Positions 63,208 through 64,000 of a stretch of 64,000 nt of DNA are shown one piece after another. The translations under genes and the position numbers were made by a program. Each line of letters opens with the position of its first letter. The first letter of the stretch is position 1. This DNA is from HGM04593 sp045647885 (GTDB taxonomy: Bacteria; Bacteroidota; Bacteroidia; Bacteroidales; Bacteroidaceae), in the NCBI GenBank assembly GCA_045647885.1, contig JAZRMX010000014.1:1-64000 (forward strand), written 5' to 3'. The notes under the pieces were generated by a model. That model searched no databases and was not told the origin of the DNA. It worked only from the letters and a program-made list of their open reading frames with translations.

Positions 63208-64000
63208 CTATTTTATAGTTTCTGTGAAGTCTTTTATTATTGCAATAGTGGTGGTATCGTTGTCGAATACAGAGTACCACCCCTGAGGCTCGTGAGGCGG
63301 GTCGCACAAGTAGTCGTCGCCCTCCTGCCACACAAGTTCTCTTGCTCTTCCGTTGCCGCCCCAGCCCCAGAAATTACATCCGGTCAAGGGACCACCCTTG
63401 TCGATACTCTTTTTAACTTCTTCGAAGATAAAACGATAATATTGGTCGCGGCTCTCTGTGGGTATCCCGCAACCAGCCTGGTTGCCTTGGCGCGGGTAAC
63501 CGAACTCCTCAATAACAAGGGGTTTGTTGAGCTTTTCTGCGAGAGTTATATGCTCGTCTATGTATATCTTGCTTTTTTCGCAAGCCCGGACAATGTCCCT
63601 GTCGGGGTTCTCGCGCGACGCCCATCCCCAGTTCGCCGGCCAGATGTGTATAGTCAAGTAGTCGATGTTCTTGTCGGCGTGTATGCGCTCACACAATTCT
63701 CTGTCGGCCTCGCAACCAATATAGCCTTCGCTTCCTGTGGAGACGAGGTGGTTGGGGTCTATATTTTTTATTAGTGTCGCTGCGTGGGCAATCCATTTGG
63801 CAAAACTCTCTTTGGTGTCTTTTGCAAAGGGGCGTGGCTCGTTGCATAGCTGCCACGACATTATTGCCGGCTCGTCTTTGTAATAGCGGTTGGTGATGCT
63901 GTTCTTGCGTGCAACAATCTGTCGTATAAAGTCGTAGTACATCTCTTGTGCCTTCTCACATCGCGAGAAATTTGCCGAGTATTCGACATATCTGTTGTAA
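63208..64000 (-). CDS. GH5-family glycoside hydrolase, probably mannanase, partial
   Basis: The gene runs off the right end; its 5' part is outside the window, and the reading frame is open to position 64000. The 264 visible residues include the acid-base glutamate in SWQLCNEPRP and the nucleophile glutamate in PLVIEEFGYPR, plus TNRYYKDEPAIMSW, all typical of GH5 subfamily 7 (endo-beta-1,4-mannanase/mannosidase). The aromatic end NFWGWGGNGRARE fits. It starts the visible mannan operon; a signal peptide cannot be checked. Confidence 0.88.
   Translation of the reverse strand, partial: YNRYVEYSANFSRCEKAQEMYYDFIRQIVARKNSITNRYYKDEPAIMSWQLCNEPRPFAKDTKESFAKWIAHAATLIKNIDPNHLVSTGSEGYIGCEADRELCERIHADKNIDYLTIHIWPANWGWASRENPDRDIVRACEKSKIYIDEHITLAEKLNKPLVIEEFGYPRQGNQAGCGIPTESRDQYYRFIFEEVKKSIDKGGPLTGCNFWGWGGNGRARELVWQEGDDYLCDPPHEPQGWYSVFDNDTTTIAIIKDFTETIK

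Overview
The window looks like a Bacteroidales chromosome (Bacteroides/Prevotella-type gut or oral bacterium; family not resolved). The evidence is the gene families (SusC/D-less GH92 and GH5 genes, DUF4369-TlpA lipoprotein, DUF3109, split 5'-nucleotidase, GIYI-NGKK surface-protein tails), signal peptides ending in AQ, almost no Shine-Dalgarno sequences, and repeated Bacteroides-type promoters (TTTG / TAnnTTTG). No complete tRNA, rRNA, CRISPR array or insertion sequence is visible.

1-5.4 kb is an AT-rich accessory block. Six tightly packed plus-strand genes encode an uncharacterised adapter-like protein, a PtuA/Septu-like AAA ATPase, a PtuB-like HNH nuclease, a GIY-YIG nuclease with a DUF4357 tail, a membrane-anchored protein of unknown function, and a Bro-N-Fic fusion. 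The block ends at what looks like the 3' fragment of a tRNA gene followed by that gene's terminator, as expected for one end of an integrated genomic island. This is the most likely place for an undescribed system: an anti-phage cassette that joins Septu-like core genes to extra nuclease and AMPylation effectors.

5.4-10 kb holds a 12-copy TATC microsatellite directly upstream of a promoter, a frameshifted remnant of a secreted protein, a serine-type sulfatase, a small secreted protein and rmuC. 10.4-22 kb is minus-strand core metabolism: a topA-aroK-speA-argB-ygjP run and a Nudix-TPR-beta-barrel operon. 22-33 kb carries gpmI, a DUF3109 gene, a modular secreted protein, a GNAT-type protein, parE-coaD-S41 protease and a THUMP-like methyltransferase. 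33-47.7 kb holds pckA, upp, a TlpA-like lipoprotein, the split 5'-nucleotidase, rplS, frr-rsgA, asd, tcdA-lolD, an ABC-F ATPase and an acyl-ACP thioesterase.

47.7-64 kb is mostly cell-envelope and glycan functions on the minus strand. It contains a 1240-residue secreted protein with tandem dockerin-like repeats and four FISUMP-like modules, a tripartite RND efflux operon (TolC-like, adaptor, pump), and a mannan/N-glycan operon reading GH5 (cut by the window end) - ROK kinase - GH92 - GH92. In that operon the GH92 enzymes would release mannose from alpha-mannosides, the GH5 enzyme would cut a mannan-type backbone, and the ROK kinase would phosphorylate the released sugar. Most convergent gene pairs are separated by strong hairpin terminators, several of them bidirectional.
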